A stretch of DNA of 64,000 nt. Origin: Portulaca oleracea. Lineage: Eukaryota; Streptophyta; Magnoliopsida; Caryophyllales; Portulacaceae. A model generated the notes under the pieces. That model worked only from the letters and a program-made list of their open reading frames with translations, made no database searches and was not told the origin of the DNA. Where the stretch lies: contig CM055885.1 of the NCBI GenBank assembly GCA_029582165.1, positions 9,732,729 through 9,796,728 on the forward strand. The letters run 5' to 3'. This document shows positions 45,864 to 56,693 of the stretch, piece after piece (the first letter of the stretch is position 1; each line of letters starts with the position of its first letter). The translations under genes and the position numbers were made by a program.

Positions 45864-47340
45864 CTATATCATATTCACCACCACTTCATAACGAAGGGTA
45901 ATCACAGCATTCAAACCTCTAATCTGACTAGGGTCACAAGATGACGAACCTGAAGCTTGCCCATTGGGGTTTGCCTCAGGCTGTGTAGGAAAAGATCCTC
46001 TATCCCTATTAGCTAACAACATTTGAGAGAATTGTTCATGCATTTGTTTCATCATTTTCTCCATATCACTTCTGAAAGAATCCTTAACGTCTTTCAGACA
46101 ATTCTTTAACTCCCTAATCTCTTTCTCATGCCTATCCTCATTAGTGTACCCTGGTGGAGGTCTAGTTTGGGCAATCAGGGGTTGGACAGGTGGCCTTGTA
46201 GGAGCTTGATAGGCTCCTTAAGGTGGTGGTTGAGGTTGAGAAGGGTGGTTTCCTTGGAAACCTCCTCCCTGGTTAAGTGGTGATCTCAACACATTCTGGT
46301 TCTCAGGGCAATAAGAGAGTAAGGGGTGCTTGCGCAACCCCTAGTAGTGGTAGGGTTGGTACTGGTCAGGCCTATAGTTATGATAAATAGCATTCACATT
46401 CTCAATACTAGCAGCCAGATGTTGGATGAAGATAGGACAAGTAGAATAAATATGATCAACACCATGACACAATTCACATGACACTTAAGACTGGGGGTTA
46501 GGGGTAACAAGTTTATCCCAAGAGTTAACCTGAGCACAGATTTGGGGTTTCCAGGCAGATAATTGTTGTTGGGCTAGGGTCTTGACCATGTTTTCAAGTG
46601 AAGCAAAACTAGCCTCATAACTTGTACTCTCACTCACAACATGCACACCCCCCTTAGCATTTGACAGTTGGGCACCTAAGGACTCATCTGTAGTTGTAAC
46701 CCATTGCATAGCTCTCTCAGACATACTCTCTAAGAAATCCCATGCCTCATCTGCAGTTTTATCCATGAAACCCCCTTGACACATTGACTCTAGTGTGACC
46801 CTAGTGTCCTGGTCAACACCCTCGTATATGATCTAACACTATCTAGCCAATTCAAAGCCATGGTGAGGAAATTGGGACAGTATGTTCTTAAAACGCTCAA
46901 AAGGTTTCCAGTAAGGTTCTCCTTTGTCCTGTCTAAATTTCAAAATCGAGTTTCCTAGTTGGACAACTAATGAGTTTGGAAAATACCTCTTCATGAAAAC
47001 CTTTAGGAAACTATCCCAAGAATCTATGGACCTGGTTTTGATGTTATACATCAACCTCTTAGCGGTGCCCTTTAAAGCAAAAGGCATGTATTTCAAAAGC
47101 ACATAATCCAAAGGAACTCAGGGAGGGGTAACCATGCTAAGGTACTCTTTGTATTCTCTGATCCATATGAATGTTAACCCAGTTCCCGTGAAAAGTGGTA
47201 GGTTCTGGGTGTGGTACTGCCTAGGATCAAAAGTCACTCCTGGAGGCAAGGTCGGTAGCACAAAACACGAAGGTGGTGGGTCATAGGAAGGGTATAATTA
47301 GTCGTCAAGGGTCACCGTAGGTTCTTCTCCTCCAGCCATC
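45864..47340 (-). pseudogene. Athila-type Ty3/Gypsy gag with several stops
   Basis: On the minus strand an ATG at about 47340 opens MAGGEEPTVTLDD then a stop. The gag domain follows at 47111-46839: KYMPFALKGTAKRLMY, WDSFLKVFMKRYFPNS and RFKNILSQFPHHGF. Next comes DEAWDFLESMSERAMQW, and after an in-frame TAA a single CCHC knuckle (CELCHGVDHIYSTCP). A Pro-rich linker, a charged helix (EKEIRELKNCLKDVKD) and RGLNAVITLR complete it; the last resembles the gag-protease border of Athila elements. No protease, reverse transcriptase or integrase follows, so this is a gag-only remnant. Confidence 0.75.
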
Positions 47341-47572
47341 TTGGGTGATTCTACTAAGGGTTCCTCCCTCCTAACCAGTCTATTGCTTTTAAGATCACAA
47401 TCCCAAACCTAAAGTTGTTGCTCTTTTCTTCTGTTTGTTGATTTCTCAAAAAAAATTTCAATTTTTTAGTTGTTTTTAGTCTTGAATACTAATCTAACAA
47501 AGCAATAAACAATTCACACACAAACCAATAACCTAATCTACCAAATAAAGCCATCCTTGACAATGGCACCAT

Positions 47573-48838
47573 TGTTCGGTTGTAGATTTTGTGGTTTCTA
47601 AAGGTAGGGTTGTCGTACCTTAGAGATGGGTGTTAGGTTTCTTAGGGAATTGGTTTGGTAGGGGTTTTCAAATGCAGAAAGCAGTAAATAATGTTAAGCA
47701 ATTAAACTAAGCTAAACATGGATTTCATAATTATAATAATAAAGGAAGCATGAAAAAAAGATGAACTAAACCTAATTCAACAAGGAAGAAAACTAAAACT
47801 AAGAGTGCAATTAAAAGCAAGAAATAAGAAAACAATAAAATTAAACCTAATAATGAAATTGAGAACAAGAAATTATACCCTCGATGCACTAAATCTTCAC
47901 TCTAACCTCTATCCTTCATCTCGAATCTTCATCTCGAACATCTCCTGAACAAATAAGAAGTTTGTGATTTGGATTATTAAGTATCCCCAAATCCTCACCT
48001 CTAAGGAGAATTTGTGAACCGTTAATCCTCCTCTTCACTAAATTGGTTGGAAGTTTTGTGGCTATGAAATTTGAATGACAGACAATAATAAAAACAAGAG
48101 AAAACAAAACTTAGAAACTTCCTTCTCGAATTGATTGAAAAATTGAGTTGATTACAATGAAAGAAAACTTGGAAAACAATCAAGAGCTTAAACCTAATTC
48201 ATTCTTATGAAAAGATGAGCTAATGAAGAAGCATAATAATGATAAAAACTAAGATAAAATTAAGATTAGACTAAGATTCTGATCAAAACGTCACTAGGAG
48301 TATATATACAAGGCAAGTTTGTTGCACAAAGCACTGTCGTTTTGGCCGAAAAAATTGCACAGAAAACCCAGTCTTCGCGAGCGCTACGCAGCGAAGACTT
48401 CCTAGGTGATTTTCTTTCCGCGAAAAGTCATGGGCGCTACAAAATAGGTTGTGGGTGCGACCTCTCTCTGGAACCTTTCCTTCCAAAACCATCAAAGTAT
48501 TGAGCAACTTTTGTCGCGGGTGTCACCCATCAGGTCGCGTGCGCGACCTCCGTCTGGACTCCTCTTAGTAATCCGCCTTGGCTGTTGTAGCGGGTGCCAC
48601 AAAAGTAATCGCGGGCACTACTACTTCCTGCCCAGCTGTCACTGGCTTTACCACACGGGTGACTGGTGTTACCCCTTTGAGTTTTGGCTAAATTTTGCCT
48701 TTTTGCCTCGGTTTTCCTTCTAACTCTTTATTATCCTATAAAAACACAAAATCATCATAACGAATATATAATTAAGGAGCTAAAACAAGCAAAACACCCT
48801 ATAAATGATATAAATTCGGCTCGAAACGAGACCGAACA
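47573..48838 (-). mobile_element. Athila-type 5' LTR of the gag remnant
   Basis: On the minus strand it starts TGTTCGGTCTCG and ends CAACCGAACA, with 7-base inverted ends. ATGGTGCCATTGTC just inside the element (about 47560-47572) takes the place of the tRNA-Asp primer-binding site. A TATATATA box is at 48301-48308, with the same surrounding bases as in the LTR at 61862. GC-rich palindromic motifs lie upstream of it at 48360-48660. The insertion interrupts a Tourist MITE whose end remains at 48839-48882. The 3' LTR was not found nearby. Confidence 0.8.
48301..48308 (-). promoter_or_regulatory. LTR TATA box
   Basis: TATATATA in the context GCCTTGTATATATACTCCT is shared with the LTR at 61862-63595, although the rest of the two LTRs is diverged. 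That conservation supports a promoter role. Confidence 0.65.
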
Positions 48839-48882
48839 AGTGCAGTGCGGTAACTTGCGGTACCGTATAAAAAAACGGAGCG
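48839..48882. mobile_element. Tourist MITE end, cut by the Athila insertion
   Basis: TGCGGTAACTTGCGGTACCG then TATAAAAAAACGGAGCG, followed by TTA, matches the right end of the MITEs at 9877 and 16849. The left part is absent from this side of the LTR. Confidence 0.6.
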
Positions 48883-48885
48883 TTA

Positions 48886-49407
48886 ATTGGTTTCTTAATC
48901 ATACCATTAACTATTTTTTTTTTTGTAATTATCAATGATGACCACTTGATATGTGAATAAAATATTTTTTGATTCTATAAAAAATAATAATATGTGTTGA
49001 ATATTTTAAATTTTAATTTTTTAAAGAAAATATATTTCTAAATAATAAGTATTTCCCCAATCTATATTACATACACATGGAGTATGTGCTCCAAAATATT
49101 GCGAGTGAACAATCATAATAAAAAAAACTGAACAATCATATCAACAAGAGTGAACAATTGTAATATTTGAAGCACATGCCCTATATGCACCTAATAAATT
49201 GCAGTATTTTCCTATTAAATTAGACGTGGTTATGTAACATATGTGTAGTCAAAATAAATTTTGATTCCAATCACTATGATATACATCTTTAACTTACAAC
49301 TTATTGGTTTGAGTTTGATTGAGGAGTTGGTCATTGTTATGCCTATGTTTAAGAACATTGATAACCACACATTAAGAAAGTCAAATTACATTGCAGTGAC
49401 ATCATAG
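48886..49407. other. AT-rich DNA with a small repeat
   Basis: Apart from the repeat at 49066-49203, nothing was recognised. Confidence 0.4.
49066..49203 (+). repeat. Short MITE-like repeat, copy 1
   Basis: It runs from ATTACATACACATGGAGTATG to CACCTAATAAATTGCA and contains several GAGTGAACAATCAT motifs. The homologous copy at 57937-58096 has clearer inverted ends (GGAGCATGTGCTCC against GAGCACGTGCTC). Confidence 0.55.
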
Positions 49408-51128
49408 ACATTAAGTTATATAGATACTACAAATGTTTTAAAAAAAAACATCTTTTAAATGATAGTTACAAATTGACGAAGTAAAATTACATTATAGAGG
49501 TACCAATATTCAAAATATATCCAATTTAGTATGATATCTTACTATTATAGTTGGAGAATCAAGTTGACTGCCTTGAGCATAATTTTATGAGGTAAAAGAT
49601 ATTGTGATTGTTAGATCTAATATATAAATCAATCTCAACATTAAAAAATATAAAATAAAATAAAATAAAAAAGAAAAGGTTGACTATTAACCATGTAGAT
49701 GTTAAAAAATTAACTGCAACGCTACACTGTTCACGTCTCCTTAATTGTTAACTTCCATGTGGCCTTACCAACAAATTTCATTGTTAACTTCCGACCTTCA
49801 TCTTAATTGTCGTATGTTGTCATTATGATGGTGTGCATAGGTAATTACTCCCTCTATTTCATACTAATTGTTGTATTTGGAGATTGTATAGTCAAATTCT
49901 TAAATTTTGACCATAAATTTTTCAATATATATAATGATACTTTATATACAATTAATACCATTAAGTTTGTAACAATAAATATTATCCAAAAAGTATAATA
50001 TTACAGTTTTTAATAAAAATATTATGTAAAAAAATTATCAATTACATAATGACATTAAAGCCCTTAATATTCAGTTAACTGACAATCAATATGGAACAGA
50101 GGGAATCTATTTCATGTAGTACGCCCTCCATTCCATATTATTTGTCCTTTTATTGACTACGAAGGTCTCCAGTAATATTATCATTTTTCAAACAAAAAAC
50201 TTTCCATTGTTTTATGGTCATTATATTCATGGGATGCAGGGGGTGAGGTAGGGGTTAGCGAGACCGGGATCTCGGTAATTTTTGGAGGTCCCAGTCCCAG
50301 TTGCGACCGTGAGCAAAATTTTGCTCTTGGTCCCGGTCTCAGTCCCGGTCCCAATTCACTGCAGGCGGGAAATGAACCGAGAAATTTTTAGTCCCGATTT
50401 CATAATTTTTGGCACCTATTATTTGATTTATTTCCATTAACAAGCAACACAAATAATACAAATTTTCTCAAATTTCACAAATGTCGGCGCCGGTTTGTTT
50501 ACATAGCGATTGTTTCCCAAATCAAAATTACATAATTTCTAATACATAACGTCTTTTTTCGGAGTTATTTAGGTTGCTTCTATGGTGAATTTAGTATTAT
50601 CAGTTCCTTGTGTTCAATTGACCATGTTTATGTTTGAAATAATTAATATCCCTACCTTCCATCCCATATTGCAAGAAGCAATATGTACGTTATGTGCCAT
50701 ATTACCCGAGTACTTACAACAATCATGAGTTTTTGTCTGTAAATCTCATTTTAATGTTCAATATAACCCTTGATTGAGTTTAATCACTTCAAATAATTTG
50801 AAAGAAGTTATATGTCGAAGCATCAAATTGTTATTAGTGCTATAAATTCTATGACAACATGCACTTAATTTCGCATGTTCATATTTCATAATCTTATTGT
50901 GATTTTCCAGCATTTTTACAACATATTCTCCACTCATTTGGCAACTCATTTATAATTTCCCTTTTATCTTAACTATTGTTTTTTTTTATTCGTCCACATC
51001 TTAACTATGATTGAACTTATATTTTTATTGTAGTTTTGTTTTACTTGATCAAACAATTGCTTCTCTCTAGTTAAGTCTTTTGAATTTCATGTTAATGTAT
51101 CAACATATTCGCACCAAGCAACGCTCCA
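49408..51128 (+). repeat. 1.7-kb unclassified repeat, copy A
   Basis: This segment is matched in reverse orientation by 59955-61600. Shared blocks are TTATATAGATACTACAAATG at the left, a GACCGGGATCTCGG-rich block in the middle, and CACCAAGCAACGCTCC at the right. A Stowaway MITE is at 49848-50104, and the same position is occupied in copy B. A 63-codon minus-strand frame at 50758-50949 is partly kept in copy B but matches nothing I know. Ends and duplication are unresolved. Confidence 0.65.
49848..50104. mobile_element. Stowaway MITE inside copy A
   Basis: The ends CTCCCTCTATTTCATACTAA and, complemented, TTCCCTCTGTTCCATATTGA are inverted repeats, with TA at the left. The orthologous MITE is in copy B at about 60996-61253, so the insertion predates the duplication. 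Confidence 0.65.
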
Positions 51129-51143
51129 ATATATTTTTAATAA

Positions 51144-51806
51144 GGGTTAATTGCTCTCTAGTGTTGGGCTTAAGATTGAGCTTAAAATGAGATGTTTTTT
51201 TTACAACTAGGTGTTGCCATCAATCAACTTGGTTGGACCAAGAATTTATTTTTGATTAAAATTTGGAAAAAGCAAGTAGGCCTGTTGTTGATGTGACATG
51301 TCTGGTTTATTTAACATAAGTAGTCGGTGAACTTCAATGTAGATTAACCCAAAACAATTAGGTGGTTAACCCAGACATAACTTGGTTAACATGACCTTAT
51401 TATGAGTTAACTGTCCATTGTAGGTTAACACAGACCAATGAGGTGACTAACCCAAAATACAGTAGTTAACATGAACTTGTTCTGGGTTAATCATCCATGG
51501 TGTCCATGTTGAGTGTTTTATGTTAGCATCATTACCCATATGGTCTATCTTCATAACCCTAAAGCATAACTTATGTAGTTTTTACTTTATTAATTACCAA
51601 TTTCTGTATACAAACCTTATGTTGGAACTATGCATTAGGAGTACGTGAAGTTCATTGTAGTTAACCCAGACCAATGATGTGATTAACCCAAAATACAGTA
51701 GGTTAACAAGTTGAACGAATAGGGTAACTGCAAACGCAATTTTAATTGTTAAATATTCATTTCCTATCATTAAAATTTTTGTCCAACACCACAGAGCAAT
51801 TAACCC
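51144..51806. mobile_element. TIR element with internal TTAACCCA repeats, MULE-like
   Basis: The ends GGGTTAATTGCTCTCTAGTG and, complemented, GGGTTAATTGCTCTGTGGTG are strong inverted repeats. Flanks TTTTAATAA and TAATAATAA agree at 7 of 9. The body repeats TAACCCAGACCAATGANGTG and TAACCCAAAATACAGTAG units. It is non-coding. Confidence 0.6.
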
Positions 51807-51989
51807 TAATAATAATCATATATTTAGCATATATTAATGATTCTCTTCCAATTTTTTAATCTGCAAAAAAAAAGAAAAAAGAAAATGAAACAAACGAAAA
51901 GAAGAATAATCAAAAAAACATTTAACATAATATATTCACGGTTCAACTAGAGATGCTTTAGTTGTAATAAATGAGGCAGTGTTGAGTAC

Positions 51990-52200
51990 TACCTCCGTCC
52001 CAATTTCTCTGTCACCTCAACTACTTTTACAAAACCAATACATCTTGTATTTGGGGTGAAAGGTTTGAACCTTACCCAAATTGTCCCTATATTTATTGAT
52101 GTAATAGTTGTTGGAATTGTAAAAAGTGATAAACAAAGTTATTAATTTGGGGTAAAAATGGAATTACAATCGTTCGAATTATAAAAGTGACAAACAAATT
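51990..52200. mobile_element. Stowaway MITE, right end replaced by Tekay fragment
   Basis: CTACCTCCGTCCCAATTTC at the left end matches the MITE at 7846. The copy stops at ACAAACAAATT, exactly where the terminal GGGACAGAGG should follow, and retrotransposon sequence begins. Confidence 0.65.
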
Positions 52201-53431
52201 CAGTGCATATTCAGGGGGAAATAAGTTGTACAAGGATCTTAAACAGATGTTCTGGTGGAGTAATATGAAACAAGAAGTGGCAGACTTTGTGGCCGTGTCT
52301 TACTTGCCAGCGAGTCAAGGCAGAGCATGAACGACCAGCCGGACTTCTGCAACCGTTAGACGTCCCTGAGTGGAAATGGGATTCGATATCAATGGATTTT
52401 GTGATAGGTCTACCAAGGACCAGGCGGAAACACAATGCAATATGGGTGATTGTAGATCGTTTGACCAAGTCAGCTCATTTCCTAGCCATCGCCAACAATT
52501 GGTCCCTAGATCAGCTAGCTCAAGCCTATGTAAGGGAGATTGTAAGGTTACACGGAGTACCCAGTTCTATAGTCTCAGACAGAGACACGATTTGATCGGT
52601 TTTTGGAAAAAGTTACAAGAGGCGTTTGGCACAAAGCTCAAGTTCAGCACCGCTTTTCACCCAGCTACAGATGGGCAGACAGAGAGGACCATCCAAACCC
52701 TCGAAGATATGCTGCGAGCATGCGCTTTAGATTTCAAGGACTCGTGGGATGACGAGTTGACTCTCATTGAGTTCTCATACAACAACAGTTACCATGCTAG
52801 TATAGGGATGTCACCCTTCGAAGCTTTGTATGGAAGGAGATGTAGAACTCCCCTATGTTGGCAGGACATCGATGAAGCTCTAACGATCGGACCGGACCTA
52901 ATACAGGCCACTACTCAGAAGGTTCGAATCATTCAAGACAAGATGAAGGCAGCACAAAGTCGACAAAAGAGTTATGCTGACAGAAGGAGAAGACCTTTGG
53001 AGTTTGAAGTAGGAGAGTACGTGTTCTTGCGGGTCTCACCTACGAAGGGAGTTATGAGATTCAGCCAGTCGGGGAAGTTGACACCAAGGTTTATCAGGCC
53101 ATACCCAATTTTGGAACGCATCGGGGAAGTCGCATACAAGTTACAGCTGCCGGGAGAACTCCCCAGAGTGCACAATGTCTTCCATGTGTCACAACTCAGA
53201 AAATACGTTCCGGACCCGACTCACGTGATTGATCCTGAGCGGCTTCAACTACAAGAAGATCTGAGCTATGAAGAGCAGCCATTAGAGATACTGGACCGTA
53301 GAGAAAAACAGCTTAGGAGGAAAGTAGTTCCCTTGGTAAAAGTACGATGGGCAAATCATACCACAACGGAAGCGACCTGGGAAACAGAAGACGAAATGAG
53401 GAGGAAGTACCCTCACTTGTTCCAAGCCTAA
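52201..53431 (+). pseudogene. Chromovirus integrase with C-terminal chromodomain
   Basis: The zinc-binding part ([15 protein letters not shown], with a small insertion at VAVSYLPA that shifts the frame) is followed by the catalytic core: [13 protein letters not shown] carries the first Asp, SIVSDRD the second and TDGQTERTIQTLE the Glu. A short deletion near 52590 puts the first part (52287-52595) and the rest (to 53431) in different frames. The GKLTPRFIRPYPI and HNVFHVSQLRKY stretches are typical of the C-terminal domain. The last 50 residues (PLVKVRWANHTTTEATWE to YPHLF) form the chromodomain that guides integration to heterochromatin in this lineage. The catalytic triad is present, but the protein is broken by the frameshifts. 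Confidence 0.9.
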
Positions 53432-53440
53432 GGCGCGTCA

Positions 53441-53602
53441 AGTTTCGGGGACGAAACTTCTTTTAAGAAGGTAATGATGTAAAACCTCGAGTTTTAGGAG
53501 GAATGAAACCGTTAGTTTTCTTTACCGGACCGTTAGGGTTAAGTTTAAGTTTAAGTTTCGAGGACGAAACTTCTTTTAAGAAGGTAATGATGTAAAACCC
53601 CG
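53441..53602 (+). repeat. Tandem duplication of the polypurine tract and LTR start
   Basis: CGAAACTTCTTTTAAGAAGG plus TAATGATGTAAAACC occurs at about 53450-53487 and again at 53559-53600, about 110 bases apart. Only the second copy leads into the complete LTR. The stretch between begins with LTR-like TGTAAAACCTCGAG and then diverges. Confidence 0.75.
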
Positions 53603-53926
53603 AAAAATCCAACGATATTGACCGTGACGTCGTTAATAGAATAGGTTTGACTTCGTGTTTTATTATTATTCGTTTGTGTTTATTTATGCTAACGCTTGAG
53701 CTCGTAGGACCGTTGAGGGACTAACAAGGGTGGAATAGTAATTTCCGCTGGCTAATATTATTATTTGATTAATTACGGGAATATTATTTGCTATGTGATT
53801 ATATGATTATTAGTATTAATATTATTATTACTATTATTAGAATTATTAGGTTTTTAGAAAAAATCAGTTTTTAATTGTTAAATGGGTTGGATTAGGATTA
53901 GTTTTTTTGGGCCTAAATTGGGTATT

Positions 53927-53934
53927 AGTATAAA
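53927..53934 (+). promoter_or_regulatory. LTR TATA box
   Basis: TATAAAAA in the context GTATTAGTATAAAAACC, directly before the pyrimidine-rich leader, as in the solo LTR at 22396. Confidence 0.6.
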
Positions 53935-56527
53935 AACCCCCCTAAACCCCTCTCAAACCCTAATCTCTCTCTAAACCAAACCCTAATCCCTCCAACTCTC
54001 TCCCCTCTCCTCACTCTCTCCCTCTCGGCCACAGCGTGTGCAAGAATCGCTGCATCACACACACCACCGCAACCGACCCTCTCTCTCTTTCTTTTTCTCT
54101 TTTCCTCGCTCCTTCTCGCCTCCTGCCACCGCGACGCCACCACCAACCGCCACCTTGGTCGTCGCCGTCGACTCCCGACCACCGTGCGACCCTCGTCATC
54201 ACCGGAAACCGCCGCACGCCCACTCAGACACGAAGAAACGAAGTATCGTTGTTGGGTTCGACTCTGACCACCACCGCGACTCTCGACCACGCCACCATCG
54301 CCACCCACGGCTGCCCTGCTGTCGCCGCCTCTGACCGCCGCCCCTCGTGCCGCCGTCGACACCGCCCAGTCACTGGACCCCTGCCGACCGCCGCCGAGGA
54401 CCAGCCGAGAAACACCCTGCGTAAACCCTAACCCTAACCCTAACCCTAAACTGATTCTATTTCTTTTCTGTTTCTTTTCTTTTTCCTTTTTCTTTCTTGT
54501 TTTATTATTAAAAATCTGATTTATATATTTATAATTTTTATGTTTATAATTTCTGTAATTTTGTAATTAGGGAAAATTATTTGTAATTGTAATTCTTGTT
54601 GTAATTAGGTGTATTTTATTAATTGTTATGTGTAAATTCTTAATTGTTATGTGTAATTTTATGTTATAAATTGTAATTAGATTAGGTTGTAATAGTTGAT
54701 TATTAGGTTTAAAAGTAGTTCTTTAATATTCTTTATATTCTTTACATAAATCGTTTAGACCACAATATTATTGTATGTACGAATTTGGAAATTTATCTAC
54801 CTAGGATAATTCTTGAATTTTAGTTTTATAAATCGTTATGTTCGTTATTGTTCTTTAAAAGTAAATCTTGTTAAGGTTGTTAAATAAATTAGTTAACTTA
54901 CGACAAGTTAAATTCTTGTTAATAAAATCTTGAATTCTTGAATAGTAGTTAAGAAATTTACATATTGATCTCTTTTAAAAGTTATCCATGATTAAGTTGT
55001 TAAGTGAATTAAATTTGTTTAACTATTAAAAGTTCAATTTTGTTAGTAATTTACGTTTCTTGTTAAATCTTGATTCTTGAAAATTAATTAGGTCTCTTGT
55101 TTCATTAAGTTAAATATTATATGTTCTTTTAAGTCCTAGGTTCATTCTTGTTATTCATGTGTAATCTTGATTAAATAAGTGAGTTGGTTAAATTACTAAA
55201 AAGGAATTCGATTCTTGTTATTAATTCTTGATCCTTGATTATTTCCTCTTGTTATAACTTACTTGTAAATAATCCATTCTTTAATCTTTAAAATCTTGGT
55301 CAAGTAATTTATGTTTTAAGTAATTTTATGACCTTAGGTTTTATTAAAGTTATTAAAGGGTCTTTTATGTTTCCTAAATTAAGTTTACTTCTACAAGTTT
55401 AATTTTTGGACCTAAGTTAAGTTGGACTTCATATCTTAGACCCTAGCTACTGTTTCGAGTCCAAATTAGAACCCCGAGACCGTTTGGTAAAAGTTAGAAC
55501 CGAAATAACAAATTAATTGATAACCGTTAACGGGACAGTTTTGTTAGTGTCTAAAGATCGGGTTGCCACGGCTAGTATAGTTACCTTTTGATCAAACCCT
55601 TTGAACTGGAGGTTCCCTTAGATGTTAGGAACCATAGGAATTTTACGGATCGAACGTTTGATTTGTATAGCCCGAGTTATAACCGTTTTACCGGAACCTG
55701 TCAGATCTGGACCAATGGGAAAGACAGGTGTTTTTGAGGTCCTTCGGAACTGAGTTGGGCTTAACCATCAAGATAGAAGTTTTAGTAGACATCCTGAGGT
55801 TTCCGAAAAGTCCAGAACCAGCCCCGTAGGATGTCGGGAAGTCGAGTTGTGACTCGTTTTATGTGAACGTTATAATCTGCCCTCTGCTTGCTTCTTTTTA
55901 TAATAATTGTTGAGTGAAAATAATATGTGATCTTGTTATGTGTTTTCTTGGAGGTGTTAAGTGTAATTTCATAAATGATAGGAACCTAAGTGTTCCTAGG
56001 GGATGGGTTAGGTAGTTGTTAGTTAATTCTAACTTCGTTAGAACGCGTTTTGATTAGATAATTACTTTTATTCTAGGCCCGAGTTAGTGCGAGACGTTAG
56101 TGAGCTCAAGTGTGTTCTTCTTTGTCATCTTTGTGAAGTATATCAGGTAATTGTCTATGCTCTAATCCCCACCGGGATGCTCTTTAAATGTGTTTTGATG
56201 TTTTATAATCTATTTTGAGAATTGCATCCCGAAAAGGGACTTTTGTGGAAATACGACCATCTGTTTTGATAATCTTTTTGATTCGATTGTGATCTTGGTT
56301 TATTTGAGTTGAGAAATTGGATGGTCTTTTATTCAAAGTTTTGTTAATGGTTTTGATAACTTGGGATGGTTTGACTTGAGAGTCGTGAGTCGAGTTTGAA
56401 TACTGTTTAAATAATTCAAGTGGAAACGTTAAGCGGGTTTCGGGGGATAACCTATTGTGCAGGTGTAACAACCTGCAGGGTTATGGACCAGGAGATCAGG
56501 GCTTCCTTCCCTGATATAGGATAGTAT

Positions 56528-56693
56528 TTTGATGCCTTTGGTAGGCGATGTTTTGATGCCTTTGGTAGGCGATGTTCTTGATGCCTTCGGTAGGCGGTGT
56601 TTTGATGCCTTTGGTAGGCGATGTTCTTGATGCCTTTGGTAGGCAATGTTTATGCCTTTGGTAGGCGATGTTCTTGATGCCTTTGGTAGGCGA
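56528..56693 (+). repeat. LTR minisatellite, seven units
   Basis: Seven copies of GATGCCTTTGGTAGGCGATG with 3-6 base spacers; one unit has TTCGG, one has GGCAATG and one is shortened by a base. This is the longest of the three arrays. Confidence 0.88.

Noticed and set aside
53925..54431. Frames of 98-145 codons on both strands
   Set aside because: Same LTR island as at 22392; not conserved as protein.
56528..56693. CRISPR-like regular repeat array
   Set aside because: Spacers are only 3-6 bases and similar to one another, there is no cas gene, and the array belongs to a plant LTR. It is a minisatellite.
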